Assembly (NCBI GenBank): GCA_022497145.1
Contig: MU385863.1
Coordinates: 372,001 to 436,000 of the forward strand
DNA: 64,000 nt
DNA from: Rostrohypoxylon terebratum
Lineage: Eukaryota > Ascomycota > Sordariomycetes > Xylariales > Hypoxylaceae
Direction of reading: 5' to 3'
A program made the position numbers and the translations under genes. Of the stretch, positions 1 through 11,660 are shown piece after piece. The stretch's first letter is position 1. Each line of letters starts with the position of its first letter. The notes beneath the pieces are model-generated. The model was not told where the DNA came from. It did not search any database and worked only from the letters and a program-made list of their open reading frames with translations.

Positions 1-1470
1 TCATCAGGGTTGACAGACTTAGCGGGTTCACGGCCAAAGATGCTCTTAACGGACTCGGAGACCTTAGGCATACGAGTCATACCACCGACAAGGATTACCT
101 CCTGGATATCCTTTGCCTGGAGGCCGGCATCCTTGAGAGCCTTGCGGACGGGCTCAACAGTCTTGGTGATTAGAGGATCCATCATGCTCTCGAGCTGTGA
201 TCGGGTCATCTTGGTGTTGATGTGTTTGGGGCCTGAGGCATCAGCAGTGATGAAAGGAAGGCTGATATCGGTCTGGAGAGAGGATGACAACTCGATCTTA
301 GCCTTCTCAGCGGCCTCACGGATTCGCTGGATAGCCATTCGGTCGTTGGATAGGTCAATACCGGAATCGGCCTTGAATTGCTGAACAAGGTGACGAACTA
401 GGCGGATATCGAAATCCTCACCACCCAAGTGGGTGTCACCGTTTGTCGACTTAACCTCGAAGACGCCGTTCTGGATCTCCAAGACGGAAATATCGAAGGT
501 ACCACCACCAAGATCGTAGACAGCGACGACTCGGTCGGCCTCCTTCTCTAGACCGTAGGCAAGCGCAGCAGCGGTAGGCTCGTTAACGACACGGAGGACG
601 TTGAGACCAGCAATCTGACCGGCATCCTTGGTGGCTTGACGTTGAGAATCGTTGAAATAAGCGGGGACGGTAACGACGGCATTCTTAACTGGCTTGCTAA
701 GGTAAGCCTCGGCGGTCTCCTTCATCTTGTTTAAAACGAAGCCACCAATCTGCGAGGGAGAGTACTTCTGTCCTCGAGCCTCAACCCAAGCATCACCGTT
801 GGAGTGTTGGACGATCTTGTAGGGGACCTCCTTGATGTCCCTTTGGACCTCAGGATCAGTGAACTTTCGTCCGATCAATCGCTTAGTCGCGAAGAGAGTG
901 TTCTCAGGGTTGACGACAGCTTGTCGCTTGGCGGCAACACCGACCAATCGCTCGCCATCTTGTGCGAAGGCGACAACTGACGGTGTTGTTCGAGCACCTG
1001 TGGGTTGATTATTAATATTTCGTCATAGGTTTAGTTGTATGCGCCAGCAACAATGACATTATCTTACCCTCTGAGTTCTCAATGATTCTGGGCACCTTTC
1101 CTTCCATAATTGCGACAGCCGAGTTAGTGGTACCTAGGGGAGAATATTAGCATATCGTCCTGAACGAAGTTGTGTCGATGACATCGGCATCGGCATTGGC
1201 AAACTTACCTAAATCGATACCAATGACGGCACCTTGGACTTTTCCCTCAGTCGACTCATATCGAGCAAAGCTGGTTCCTAGGGGTTTCCGCAGAGGCGTA
1301 GCCCATCGCGCAGCTGTGGGAGTTGCTCGGGGAAGCTGTTGAATCAATTCATGTTAGTCGTGCATGGGGGGCACAAAATAGTTTTTTTTTTTTTTTTGTC
1401 TTTTTTGAAAAATTGGGAAGATGGATATTTTTTAACTTACAGCTCTGGAGAAGGATCGTGCGGCCAACAT
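1..1470 (-). CDS. SSC1: Mitochondrial Hsp70 chaperone (Ssc1/mortalin), 3' end outside window
   Basis: Mitochondrial matrix Hsp70: ATP-driven import motor and protein-folding chaperone. Exons read 1470-1441, 1335-1209, 1133-1068 and 997-1 on the minus strand, with closing phases. The first ~40 residues are basic and Ser/Arg-rich (MLAARSFSRA, then LPRATPTAARW), as in a matrix presequence. The nucleotide-binding domain follows: IGIDLGTTNSAVA near residue 48, VVTVPAYFNDSQRQATKDAG, VYDLGGGTFDISVLE and GGMTRMPKVSESVKSIFG. About 406 residues are visible, nearly the whole ATPase domain; the substrate-binding domain lies beyond base 1. The mitochondrial rather than cytosolic class is inferred from the presequence and from AQDGERLVGVAAKRQAV. 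Divergent from the gene at 3514, with a shared 2-kb spacer. Confidence 0.95.
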
Positions 1471-1690
1471 ATTGAAGGCTGTAGAGTGAAAACCGCAAAT
1501 GTATAGTGACTGATGGGGGAGAATTGGAATGGAAGAAGGAGGAAGGAAATCGTGGTCTAATGTACAAGTGACCCGAAGACGGTTTTTATTTTATGTATGG
1601 AGATATGGAGGTATGGAGGGGAAGAGGCAAAAAAATTGGCGGGATGGATACCATAAAATTTCTGCGGCGACGTAGAAGAGAGCAGATTTC

Positions 1691-1708
1691 TTCTCAGAGC
1701 TTCCCGAA
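1691..1708. promoter_or_regulatory. Possible heat-shock element upstream of SSC1
   Basis: TTCtcagagcTTCccGAA matches two clean inverted units (TTCnnGAA) plus a third TTC ten bases upstream, the spacing of a three-unit HSE with a degenerate middle unit. It lies about 220 bp before the SSC1 start. Mitochondrial Hsp70 genes are normally Hsf1-responsive; binding here is inference only. Confidence 0.35.
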
Positions 1709-2868
1709 GGGCGGTCAAATTCGGCAATATCGGAGCCAATCATCTTTCACCATTCCTCACCAAACTGAGACTAAACTGCTTGACTGCCCATGAAAAATTC
1801 AAGAAGTGGCGGCCGTCTCCACTTTACATACGCTAATTTCTCCATGCTAACTTCTTCTGCATCTTTTTTTTTTTTCACGCACAGCACTATGTATGTACTG
1901 CTTTAGGTACGTAATCAACTAGTACTTAGGCAGCTACTAGGTAGGTAGGTACCTGCGGGCAGCGGGTTCAACTTGTTCAAGGTTGAACGGTCGTTGGAGC
2001 GATGGAGCCGCGCTTAGATAATGTATTCTACGTAGAATGTCAAAATGTTCAATTGGTAGATCATTCTAGATACAATAGAGGTCACTAGGTACCCTAGTAC
2101 CCAGGTACAATACTACAGCCGACAATAAACCAACCAGCTTCGTTCTTTTGCGTCTTATTTGCAAGATCAATGTTAAAAAGCACACTCATATACTCAATAT
2201 ATTATACTAGATGCGTTTTGATACATAGGTAAGTATCTAGTTAGTAGTATTAGTAGTACCATCATTGATAATGCAAAGCTTTCTACCAAGGTTGTTTGCA
2301 TGTGCAATATCCGTGGACTTTGCCAGGTACTTAGTTACACACCAGGTAGGCGATGCCCAGACGACACCGGATAATTACGTTGTTCCAACTTCCAAGTCCT
2401 AAATGGCATCACTGCAAGGTCTGGTGAGGTATTACCTTAGCTTTGACTAAAACGGAACCCTGGGACTTCCTATCTTGCTCGAAAGGCAAAGGCAATGTGT
2501 AGCGCTGATACGTAGAGTTGCACAGCACCTATTATCGTCCGTGTTTTTCGATTTTTACTATATTATTATTGTTAGAAGGCAAGAACACCTCACACCTCAT
2601 ACCTTTAATGTTCACATTACACATCGAAAGATATAGTGTAGTGGGTACCTATTAGGTAGGTTAGGCACTTTTCCGATTGTGTTGTATCCAGTGCATCGTC
2701 CCTGCCAAAACTTATTTAAGGTGGATGTGGATGTAGATGTGGATGTATCTGGGCAGGGTTGTTGGTGTTTGCCCCGTAATACCTGCCCGTGCTGTACCTA
2801 TTAACCATAACCCAGAGTTAATTGTCGGCCGTTGCTACTGCTCCAAGGCGACTGCTGCTGCTTGTTGC

Positions 2869-2912
2869 TGATGCTGCTAATGCTGCTAATGCTGCTAAAT
2901 GCTGCTAATGCT
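2869..2912. repeat. Tandem repeat, unit TGCTGCTAA
   Basis: About four and a half copies of a 9-bp unit, one with an extra A, in the promoter/5' UTR region of the plus-strand gene at 3514. It looks like a simple minisatellite. Confidence 0.8.
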
Positions 2913-3513
2913 GAGAATCTGAACGTCATCTGAGGAGCCTTCCACCTTCCCAGAGGGAACCATTTGAACCTTTGTCTTCATTGTCTTGCGAACACAAAAA
3001 ATAATAATTTCGTTCTACCCGTCGCCATTTCAACCTTGACAACTTCTCACCTCATAACCTCATACCCTCATACCCTCTTACCTTAGCTATTACTCAACGA
3101 CCCACATCCGTGATTTTCCCTTACAGCAAATTACCTTGCGCCCCTTGACCCCGGGACGCGGACAACCTTGAACTCTTTTGATTTTCTACTTTCTACTCTA
3201 CTTTCTGCTTTCTGCACTTTCTGCACTCTCTGCACTCTCTACACATCGGGTGCGGACCTATCTATCTTCCATTTCATCACCGACGCTGCAAATGTGATTG
3301 CATACTTTCGGTTTTTTTTCAACCACATCCCAGCATCCCAGTTTTATCCCACCTGGGCAATCAACCCGATCTCATTCTCATATTACAACGAACTTATCGA
3401 CCGAAACATCTACGATCGGCGCATCCTACGACGTGTCACTCTGCTCTTCTCCAGACGCGCCTTTCAATGATCGATGCGACTTAATTGCGGTATCGACATC
3501 CGCCATTGGCAAA

Positions 3514-6225
3514 ATGCCTAGAGAGGAGGAGGCCAGGTAGGATTTCTCGATGCGCGTCCAGATACCAGACCCCGCTGATTTACAACTTTAACCTCTAGTC
3601 TTTGGCCTACCAACAACCTACTCCATGTAGAAGGTCGCAAACACTATCGGAGCAGCGTCTCGCCGATGTAAGTCGCCACCTATCTGCCTACTACCTTGCT
3701 ACCTTATCGCCTCACCCTCTCACCCTCTCACCCTATCTAGCTACATTACCTAGCTACATGCCTATCTATACATCTACCTCTCTTGTCCGTGCAAGTCAAG
3801 TCAAGCTAACCGTACCTCCTACTTACAGCCACTGGCAGCTTCGATCATTGCTTAGTGCTGAACGACAGCATATACTCTACTTCCCCGCCGGTGTGAACAA
3901 CACACACATCCAACGACTTGATACCTCGACTCGCGAATGTGAGACCATCAAAGTAATTAGTTTCCATCCCCGATGTCTTATCGCCAGCAAAGGGTGGATA
4001 TGTTGCGGTGGCGAGAGTGGGGAGCTGGTCGTTATCAGAGAGTCAGGAAGTAGCGATGCTCAGGCCGACAACATTAGTAGGGAATATCGGTCGAGATTGA
4101 GCTCGATGGAAAACTCGAACATCGCTGAAGGACCCATGCTCCAGCTCCAGCGGGACATGCTCACGGTCGTTGAACGACTCAACGGCTCTAACAAAACTTG
4201 GTCGGCTTCAAGTTACAAGGTCGGCACTGAACGCGTTAACTGCATTACCATGTGGCACCCACCTAAGGAGAACGGTGCACCAGCGCCCGGTCAGTACGAC
4301 TCCCCGGTAGCCATCGTGGCAAACAACGACAAGACTATCACTATCATAGGTCTCTATGAACCAGATCTACACAAGAACGTGTTAGAATATCCTGACTGCG
4401 TCAACCGCGGCGTCATCTCCCCTGACGGATCCCTTCTAGTCGCGATCTGCGACGATCCGTACCTTTACATCCACGCGCGAGAGTCCTTTACTCAACATTA
4501 TCACGGAGTCTTGCGACAGTCCTACAAGTGGAAGGAGTTGCCGCGAATACGACTTAAGGGCGAGTGGGAAAAAGACACATCGGAATGTAGGGGTAGTTTT
4601 GCGGCTTGTTTCTCCTCGTCTGGAAAGTACTTGGCCGTGGGAACTCAATATGGCACTATCTCCATTTTCGATGCTACCGCTCTGAAAGATCCTGATTCCG
4701 AGCCCTTGATAACGTATTTCAACTCTGACCGAGCTCCCGAGGAGTCCGGTGCCGTGAGAGACATGGCCTTTTCGCCGGGACCTCATGACCTTCTAGCATG
4801 GTCAGAACACCGAGGACGCATTGGCGTGGCAGATGCACGCACTAATTTCAAGCGACGGCAGATCATATCCTTGCAAAACCACCAAGACTTCAGTCACTAC
4901 TCACTTAACGATAGTAGCAGTACCATTGAACCGAGCCTACTCATCTCGCATGGCGAGAGGAATAGATCAAACGAACCCGACACTCGCGGTATGGCGGCAA
5001 GGTTACTTGACCCCAACCATGAGATCCGCCCCATGCCCCCAAGGTTATTCCACTCCGATAACGACAATCGTGGTGTGGCTGCAAGGATTCTTAGTGCCGA
5101 CAGGCGTGGTTTCACCGGGGCGCTATTTGAGCGCTGGGGTCGGACACCGCCGGTCGATCGACCGCTCCCTAACCCCGAATCATCCAGCGCCGCGAGGGTA
5201 AACCAACCCTTTAGCGCAGACGAAGTCGCAGTTTTGGAAGCAGTCCAGAACGATCGTCGGCGACGCGAAAACCGAGACCGGGAGCAGCGAGACCGGGAGC
5301 GGGATGAACAGCAGCGGCTCAGAGAGCATATAAGCCAACGAGCCGCCGAGAGAGCATTGAGGCCAGTGGCCTGGACAGACCGAGTAAGTTTTGGCACCCC
5401 AGGCTATTCGCCATCCACTTAACCTTCCCTACGGACCCGATTCGTTGTTTTTCGAGATTTCCTAGAGCAAGCGCCATCTATGGAATATCTGGGGCCGGAG
5501 CGGATGCACCAATCCTTAGAAACAGGTACTAGGCGAACTTCAGGTACAAGAGCTAATACTAAACAGAGCGAGGCGATGACTCGCATCATTGAGCGGGAAC
5601 GGATGCGTGACCAACATCGCTCGGGTACCAGTCAGACGCCGCCCGAACAGGATCTCGGGAGAATAGCTGTTGCTGGGCGAGAACGGCGCCGGAGTGCATC
5701 TATCATGCACTCGCTAGCACAGAACGTAGAAAACCTCTCGCAGTATGCGGCCAATCGAACGCAATCCCAGGATATTGATCCGATTATCAGCAATTCGGGG
5801 GCGTCGCGTGAACGAGCTGCTTCTCCATGGTTTCCAGGACAGTTCAGCTCCGGCTGGGCTGACTCAGAGAATATTGCGATGGCGTATCTTACCGATCGCG
5901 GCAATCAGGACAACGGTCGAAGCGAACCCAATAGACCCCGCCGAGGAATACCTGTGATCGCGGACGTATGGTCCAACGACTCCCTTTTTACCAGAATTAG
6001 AACGGGCAGCCGTGAGCACCAGCAGAATCCGGATGACACTGCGGGCTTGGCGTGGAGCGAGGACGGGCGGACATTGTAGGTCGAATTTTCGGATCTTTTA
6101 TTGACGATGACGAACGAACCTGACTAACGACTGGTTATAGGTACGCCGCGGCTGAGGACGGCATATACGAACTCCATGTCAACATGCTAGGCAGAAGACA
6201 GTTCCCCGATCTCGAGCTCCGCTGA
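3514..6225 (+). CDS. WD40-type protein with a DUF2415-like segment
   Basis: Predicted 779-residue protein, five exons: 3514-3536, 3599-3667, 3829-5383, 5468-6075, 6141-6225; all phases close. The start is the only ATG that splices into the long frame, giving MPREEEASLWPTNN; residues translated directly upstream of 3829 are intronic. Beta-propeller-like repeats cover roughly residues 40-380 (WICCGGESGELVVI, AACFSSSGKYLAVGTQYG, DLLAWSEHRGRIGVADAR). The last segment resembles the short DUF2415 region of fungal and plant WD40 proteins. The C-terminal half is charged and low complexity, with an Arg/Glu-rich coiled stretch near 5260-5360, and the last exon restores a blade-like ending (LAWSEDGRTL then YAAAEDGIYE). 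The exon 4 acceptor (AG at 5466-5467) is the least certain junction. Molecular role unknown. Confidence 0.8.
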
Positions 6226-7288
6226 TTCTCGTTCGTCTGTAACCTATAATCAGTGCCATTCGATAAGAACTTCCATTCTTGCAGGCGTTTGGGGAATTGT
6301 TTTTTATAACCACATAAGGTGCATTAAGGGGCGGCGGCAAGGGCGTTTTTATTTGCTTGCGTCTACCATTTTCCCCGGGGCCAGGATCGCGAATGCTTTA
6401 TTACCCTTTTCGAGGTTTGCCTCTGTTTCTTGTTTTTTATTACAGGGCCGGTGACACTCTATACTCCCGTTTTTTCATTTCCCAAGGGGCGGGAGTTGAT
6501 TTTATCCCTTCGACACGTCTGCAGTTCTCCACAAAAAAAGTCCTTTCGCCATTGGAGTTTTTTCGAGGGGGGAGCTGAATAGGTAGGTAGGAAATCAGAC
6601 ATCCATGAGAAGAAACACACCCAAGAGAGCAACGTCAGAATTTTAGACGGCTCAAAACCGTGGGCATGACACGTTGGGATTTCTGCTGGCTTTGCGTTTA
6701 CTGATACCGAATCGATTCCCTTGTACATAGCACACTACATTCGACCAATAACAACGGCAGTGGCCTTTTCCCAAAACTATAGTCTTTTCGTCATTGGTAC
6801 GCGCTCGATGGCAGGGTTGATTTGGAATGGGATGCGCGTCTCCCAATCTTTTTTTTTCCCTCTCCCAATCCCGTCATTTGGGCTCCCCCTATCCCGAGTC
6901 CGGGGTTGGCCTCCTTGCATAACTCGGATTTGCGTACGGTGCCATCGCGGGCATTACCTCGCATGCATCGCATTACGATGCCCTCCTGCATATGTTCATA
7001 CACGAATTGTAGTACATGCCTAGCCTCGTACCACACACCCACGTAGGATCGCGATTTTCGTTATTTGTCATTCTTGATAGTAACACCGAATGAGAGCAGA
7101 TACCTACCTATACGTAGACGTGATAATAGTCATCTAATCCATATATCTAATCTAAGTGGCCTATGCAACACGCTTAGGACGCATGCCCAGGCTGCCAGGC
7201 TAGTACGTATCAGATCTCTACCGCATATCCCAACATGTCCTGAACTGCGTCTTGTTCCCTACACCCTATCACGTCTCATCCCATCATA
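6226..7288. other. Convergent intergenic region (3' ends)
   Basis: This lies between the WD40-type gene (+) and the L2HGDH-like gene (-). It contains probable 3' UTRs and pyrimidine-rich tracts near 6840-6910. Short open frames on both strands have no recognisable domain or credible start, so I annotate no gene. Confidence 0.6.
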
Positions 7289-8796
7289 TTACAACGCCGC
7301 AGACCCTTCCACCTTGCCGCTCCCAACAAGCATATCCCTGACCAACTCGCCGATGGCCAGGCAGCTCGTCAGCCCGGGACTCTCGATGCCCATCAAGTTG
7401 ACGAAACCCTGATACCCGTCCTCGTGCCTGATGTAGAAATCCACAAAGCCGTCGTCCTTCTTCCCCTTCCCCTCCCCCTCCCCCTTGCCGCCGACGGCGC
7501 CGGCGGGCCGCAGCTTCGGGCGGATGCCGGCGTAGTCGGGGGCTAGGGCGGCGACGTCGATGGAGGGCAGGTACTTGCGGATCTCGGCGATGGCGGCGGG
7601 CAGGCGCGAGGGGTTCGGGGATAGGGAGGTGGGGTCGGCGACCCATTCGACGTCGGGGCCGAAGCGCACGCGGTTGGACATGTCGAGGGTTAGGTGGGTG
7701 CCGAGGCCGCCGGCGCCGGGGGGCGTCACGGGGTAGATGAGCCGGGAGACGCGGGGGTGGGAGGACGCGTAGCTGAAGTAGTTTCCTTTGGCGAAGTAGG
7801 GGGTTGCGTGGCGGGAGGCGGGGAGGAGGAGGTTGTTTATGCGGACGGCGTCGAGGCCGGCGCTGTTGATGAGGGTCGATGTTGTGATGGTGGAGCGCTC
7901 GTCGGTCGAGGGGTCGACGACGTGGAGGGCGTAGCCGTTGCCGCTGGGTAGAAGGTCGATGTCCCTTACGCTAGACCGAACCGCGACCACGCCCCCCGCG
8001 TCCTCGAATAACCCGCGCAAAGCCGTCATCAGCGCGTGCGAGTCCACGATCCCCGTCTCCGGACTCTCCAGCACGCCCGCCTCGGCCCTAACATTCGGCT
8101 CCGTGCGCCTCGCCTCCTCGTTCCCTACAAACCTCGTCGGAACGCCCAGCTCCTCCTTACACGTCCTGTGTATCGCCTCCAGACTCTCCAACTGCGCCTC
8201 ATCCTGCGCAACGACCCATTTCCCCGTCTTCCGATGCGGGACGCCGTACCTCTCGCAAAACCGATACAGCTCCTCCCTCCCCCTAACGCAAAGCCTTGTC
8301 TTCAGCGAACTAGGCCCGTAATACAACCCCCCGTGTATGACCTCGCTATTCCGCGAGGACGTCTCGGTGCCCAGGTGCGCGTGCCGTTCCAGAAGCAGGG
8401 TCGTGTTGCTCGGGTTATGCTCCGCGTTATGCGCGGCGAGGGCCCGCGCGATGGAGAGGCCGACGACGCCGCCGCCTATGATCTACGGGAAGGCGAAGAG
8501 GCGCTGTGAGGATGTCAAGATCTTATTATGAGCTAGTTCATAAATATAGGTACATAGACATGGGTATATATATATATATATATATAAACACTTATTATAT
8601 ACACATAGAAGTAGTATAGAGAAGGATATAAATCCCACCGGAATCGGAGTTTACGACATAAAGAAACCACGTAGAAACGTACCACATGAGTGAAATCCAA
8701 ATCCGCCCTAACCGACGCCGTGCTTGTGAACAGACGGGCTACCTTCGATAAGCCAGTGCCCGGCCTTACTTGGCGTCGAGCCGTCCTGGCAAACAT
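7289..8796 (-). CDS. L2HGDH: L-2-hydroxyglutarate dehydrogenase-like FAD oxidoreductase, mitochondrial
   Basis: Oxidises L-2-hydroxyglutarate to 2-oxoglutarate in mitochondria, using FAD. Two exons, 8796-8683 and 8482-7289, give 435 residues, usual for the family. The N-terminus (MFARTARRQVRPGTGLSK, then VARLFTSTASVR) is a typical matrix presequence; upstream codons lack an ATG. The DAO-type Rossmann motif IIGGGVVGLSIARAL spans residues 39-53 and is split from its preceding strand (DFTHV) by the intron. Family landmarks are SSRNSEVIHGGLYYGPSSLK, GKWVVAQ, GIVDSHALM, NSAGLDA, FAKGNYFSY and the C-terminal GYQGFVNLMGIESPGLTSCL. Near residues 365-380 sits a Gly/Glu/Lys-rich insertion. A related FAD oxidoreductase cannot be fully excluded, but the HGGLYY and GNYF signatures favour L2HGDH. 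Confidence 0.88.
8565..8586. repeat. (TA)n microsatellite in intron 1 of the L2HGDH-like gene
   Basis: Eleven uninterrupted TA dinucleotides inside the 200-nt intron (8682-8483). Simple sequence, probably length-variable. Confidence 0.9.
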
Positions 8797-9722
8797 GTTC
8801 GTTTGGGCGAAGTTGTGAATTTTTGAATTTTTGAATTGGAGCAAAGTTCGAGGATTTGAGCTTCGTTGCTTTAGCTTTAGCTTTAGCTACCTATACGGGT
8901 AGCTAACTCAATTGAAACATGCTGTAACGCTGCTGTATACGGCCTAGTCAAAAATGATAGTATCATACCCCTAGACCCCCCCAGACCGGAGTCATTAGCG
9001 GGTAGGGCTGGTCGCAACCGCTGCTGCATTAGCGATTGCTATTATGCATCACATATCCATATAAAAACGTCCAGGTATAGATCAAATAGATAGATATCTC
9101 ATTCGGTAGACATAATTTGCCAGCTAATATAATACAATTATTATGTAGTTTTGACACAAATTGTCAAAGTAGCATTTCACTCGAATTGGTTCTATGATAT
9201 GTGAGAAGACTACCAGTCTCTTGAGTGTCTACCAGATTGAAACCGAATGTGAATATAAATCACTATAATATCAAAACTCCAAATATCGCTGGACTACTAA
9301 TGCATATCAACAATCAAATCACTTGCCATCTTATCCTACACTAGAGAAACACCTTCAATGATAACTTGAACATCCGTAGTTGATGCGAACCTGTGATTTG
9401 CATCACAATTTGATCACTCTAGAAAGCAGAAGGATAACCATGAGGTAGTGCGCCGAAACACTGTCCGGAAGGAAAATCGATAATACTAAGGATTTGAGAT
9501 GCATCGAGGAAAAACACCGGAAACAGTTGCCGTGTGCCCTGTTTCGCCAAGTTGTGTCCCTCGTTCCTGGTGCTCGTACCAGAGCTTCCACCAACGCCGA
9601 TGTTTGACCTTGTCCTAAAATAAACATAAAAACCCACTCGTCCATTCATGACGATGTACGTAGGTGAAAAAGCCGAACGCCTCGAGTCTGCGACTAAATT
9701 TTACAAGCAACTCCCAACTCTC
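8797..9722. other. Intergenic region, AT-rich
   Basis: This separates the L2HGDH-like gene start from the 3' end of the coiled-coil gene, both on the minus strand. It is AT-rich from about 9050 to 9420. Frames near 9403-9649 lack domains. A short TTTAGC/CTTTAGCTT repetition near 8868-8888 is the only local structure seen. Confidence 0.55.
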
Positions 9723-11085
9723 TCATTCGTCCTTGGGGGTCTCCGAAACCACAATAGGTTGAACTATGTTGGTAGATGCTGTAGGGCCAGATGATGATGC
9801 TGTAGCTCCCTCTTCCTCGGATACCGAGGTTGATTGTGTTAGTTGAGAATGGTGAGCCGGTTCCCGTGTCAGCCCCGAATTGTTGTTGGCATGAGCCTCG
9901 GTTAGTTGGCGTTCTAAATAGGAGTCAGCCGGCTATCAAGATGTAAATATCCAGGTTGGTTATAAATCTTACCAAGTTCCCGGATCCTGTGCCTCAACAT
10001 CTGATTCTCACGGACCAATGACTGGGTCTCAGCCTGGTAGTAAGCACTTTCGTCACGAACGCCAGAAAGATGCGGTTCCCCGCTCTCTCCACTAATAGAT
10101 GTGGATCTCATTCTAGGAGACGGAGCGCCACGGCTTGGTGTTCTGGATCTACGGTGTAGAGCATCGCGAGCGATGTCGAAGGAAGAACGGGGGTGCGAGA
10201 AGACCGGTGATCGAGGAACAGAAGTTGACGGCGCAGGGAGTGGTGGTTGTGTAATCGGATTGGGAAGGATCGCAGAACTGGATCTCTCTGAGGTCGGGGT
10301 CGCGTCCTCGGCAGCCACGCTCGTTGGATTTTGTCCCTGTGCTGCCTGGAGCTGTTGTAATTGGAGTTGCTGCTGGCGAATCATCTGCAAAAGTCGGTTC
10401 TACCACGGCCCATATTAGCTAACCGAAACTCGTATCGAACGATACACGAAACACGTGTAGCATACCACTTGTGCTTCCTGTTCTGCCTCCAGCTCTTGAT
10501 GTAATTCTCCTAGGCTCGGGGTCCTGTTATGGCGAGGATCGCCTCCTATGAGAAGAGGAGAGGTAGCCGTAAGCTGAGGACTCAGAGTGGCATATCCTGT
10601 ACTTCCCTCCGTAACCATTTCACCGGGGCCTGGGACGGACGGGTCGTTGAGTTGTAGGTTCATTAAGACTGTGGAACGTCGTCGGCCCATTTGTGGCGAT
10701 TGTCGGTGCCGTGAAAGGGAGCTACTCGAGGAGCCTTTATAAAAGATATGTAAGCAAGCTATGGATGAAAAAGTTAGGGAGTTAGGGAGTTAGGGAGTTG
10801 GGAAGTTGGGAAATAGGGACATTGGGAAATTGGAAAAGCAGGTGACTAAGTGGATGGATATGTGTTAAATAACACAGTGCTGAGCAAGGACTTACGCCTC
10901 ATAGGTTCATGTTGAAGACCGGCATTCATAGTGGCGGCTGCTTGAAGCGAGGTGGATGCTGAGCGAGGGGACGGTGATGCCGACTCCCCACGAATGGCAG
11001 ATTCTCCGTTGCCGTTTGAAGAGGTCATGATGCGTGGGCGTGCGGATGGTGATGATGGTGGAAGTGAGTTGAGGTCAGGGGCCAT
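9723..11085 (-). CDS. Coiled-coil, Ser/Pro-rich protein of unknown function
   Basis: Four exons (11085-10896, 10734-10466, 10399-9973, 9913-9723) give 358 residues with closing phases. It starts MAPDLNSLPPSSPSARPRI. The body is mostly disordered, rich in Ser, Pro and Arg (RRSSSSSLSRHRQSPQMG). Two helical segments stand out: a Gln-rich stretch near residues 154-174 (NRLLQMIRQQQLQLQQLQ) and a coiled coil near 275-305 (SLVRENQMLRHRIRELERQL) whose C-terminal part depends on the last splice. No catalytic motif is visible. A scaffold or nuclear adaptor role is possible, but I do not recognise the family. The minus-strand order fits independent transcription. Confidence 0.75.
10772..10811. repeat. 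Tandem AGTTAGGG repeat inside an intron
   Basis: Three exact 8-bp AGTTAGGG units decay into AGTTGGGA copies, within intron 1 (10895-10735) of the coiled-coil gene. Each unit contains TTAGGG, but the 8-bp period rules out an ordinary telomeric array. Confidence 0.8.
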
Positions 11086-11633
11086 GTTGACGTCTAGAGT
11101 AGATAAAGTATGGGAGATATTAATATGGCTACTACGTAGATGCTGCAGGTCAAGGTTACAAAGGAACAGCCTAGGTCCTTGATGCTGGGTGCTTGGTGCT
11201 GGGTACCAGGTCCCAAGGTTGGTTTACCTAAGCTGCCGGCTGCCAGTTACCAGTTACCAGTTTGGTACCGACTACCAGTCACTGGTCACCAGCTAGCCTG
11301 CACAATCTCCTGTCAAACTTCGAGCCAAGCAAGCTGTCTTCGAGGCGGAGTAGTGGTCGGGGAATCGAAGCGAATCAGATGGAAGCAATGGAGGGTAAAG
11401 GAAACGGAAGATCGATAAATGATAATAATGGAGTAGGTAACAATATGCAGAATATGCAAGGTGGCGGTCTAGACGTCAATGGATATCGAATAAGATTTAG
11501 AATTTGACGAGGTTCAAAGAGACGATCATGGTATTAATTGTGCATACTATGAATGATGATTGATGAATGATGATTGATGATTGATGGCTGATCAACTCCC
11601 GATCGGGTGGTAGTAAATAAAATGGAGGGGAAC

Positions 11634-11660
11634 GGGGGTGACGGGGTGACGGGGTGACGG
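11634..11660. repeat. Tandem GGGGTGAC repeat
   Basis: About three copies of an 8-bp GGGGTGAC unit, followed by a purine-rich tract. It lies about 550 bp upstream of the coiled-coil gene's start. Confidence 0.75.

Larger units (their letters stand above)
1471..3513. other. Divergent intergenic region between SSC1 and the WD40/DUF2415 gene
   Basis: No supportable gene. It holds a possible heat-shock element near 1691-1708, (TAGG)n-like tracts near 1938-1950, a GGATGT hexamer run near 2720-2745, a TGCTGCTAA tandem repeat at 2869-2912 and a pyrimidine-rich stretch (about 3040-3250) likely to be 5' UTR of the plus-strand gene. Open frames here lack ATG starts or family resemblance. Confidence 0.6.

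Noticed and set aside
3168..3470. 100-codon plus-strand open frame upstream of the WD40-type gene
   Set aside because: Begins at a non-ATG codon in pyrimidine-rich leader sequence, with no domain; more likely 5' UTR.
10772..10811. Interstitial telomere repeat
   Set aside because: The unit is 8 bp (AGTTAGGG), not TTAGGG in register, and it quickly degenerates.
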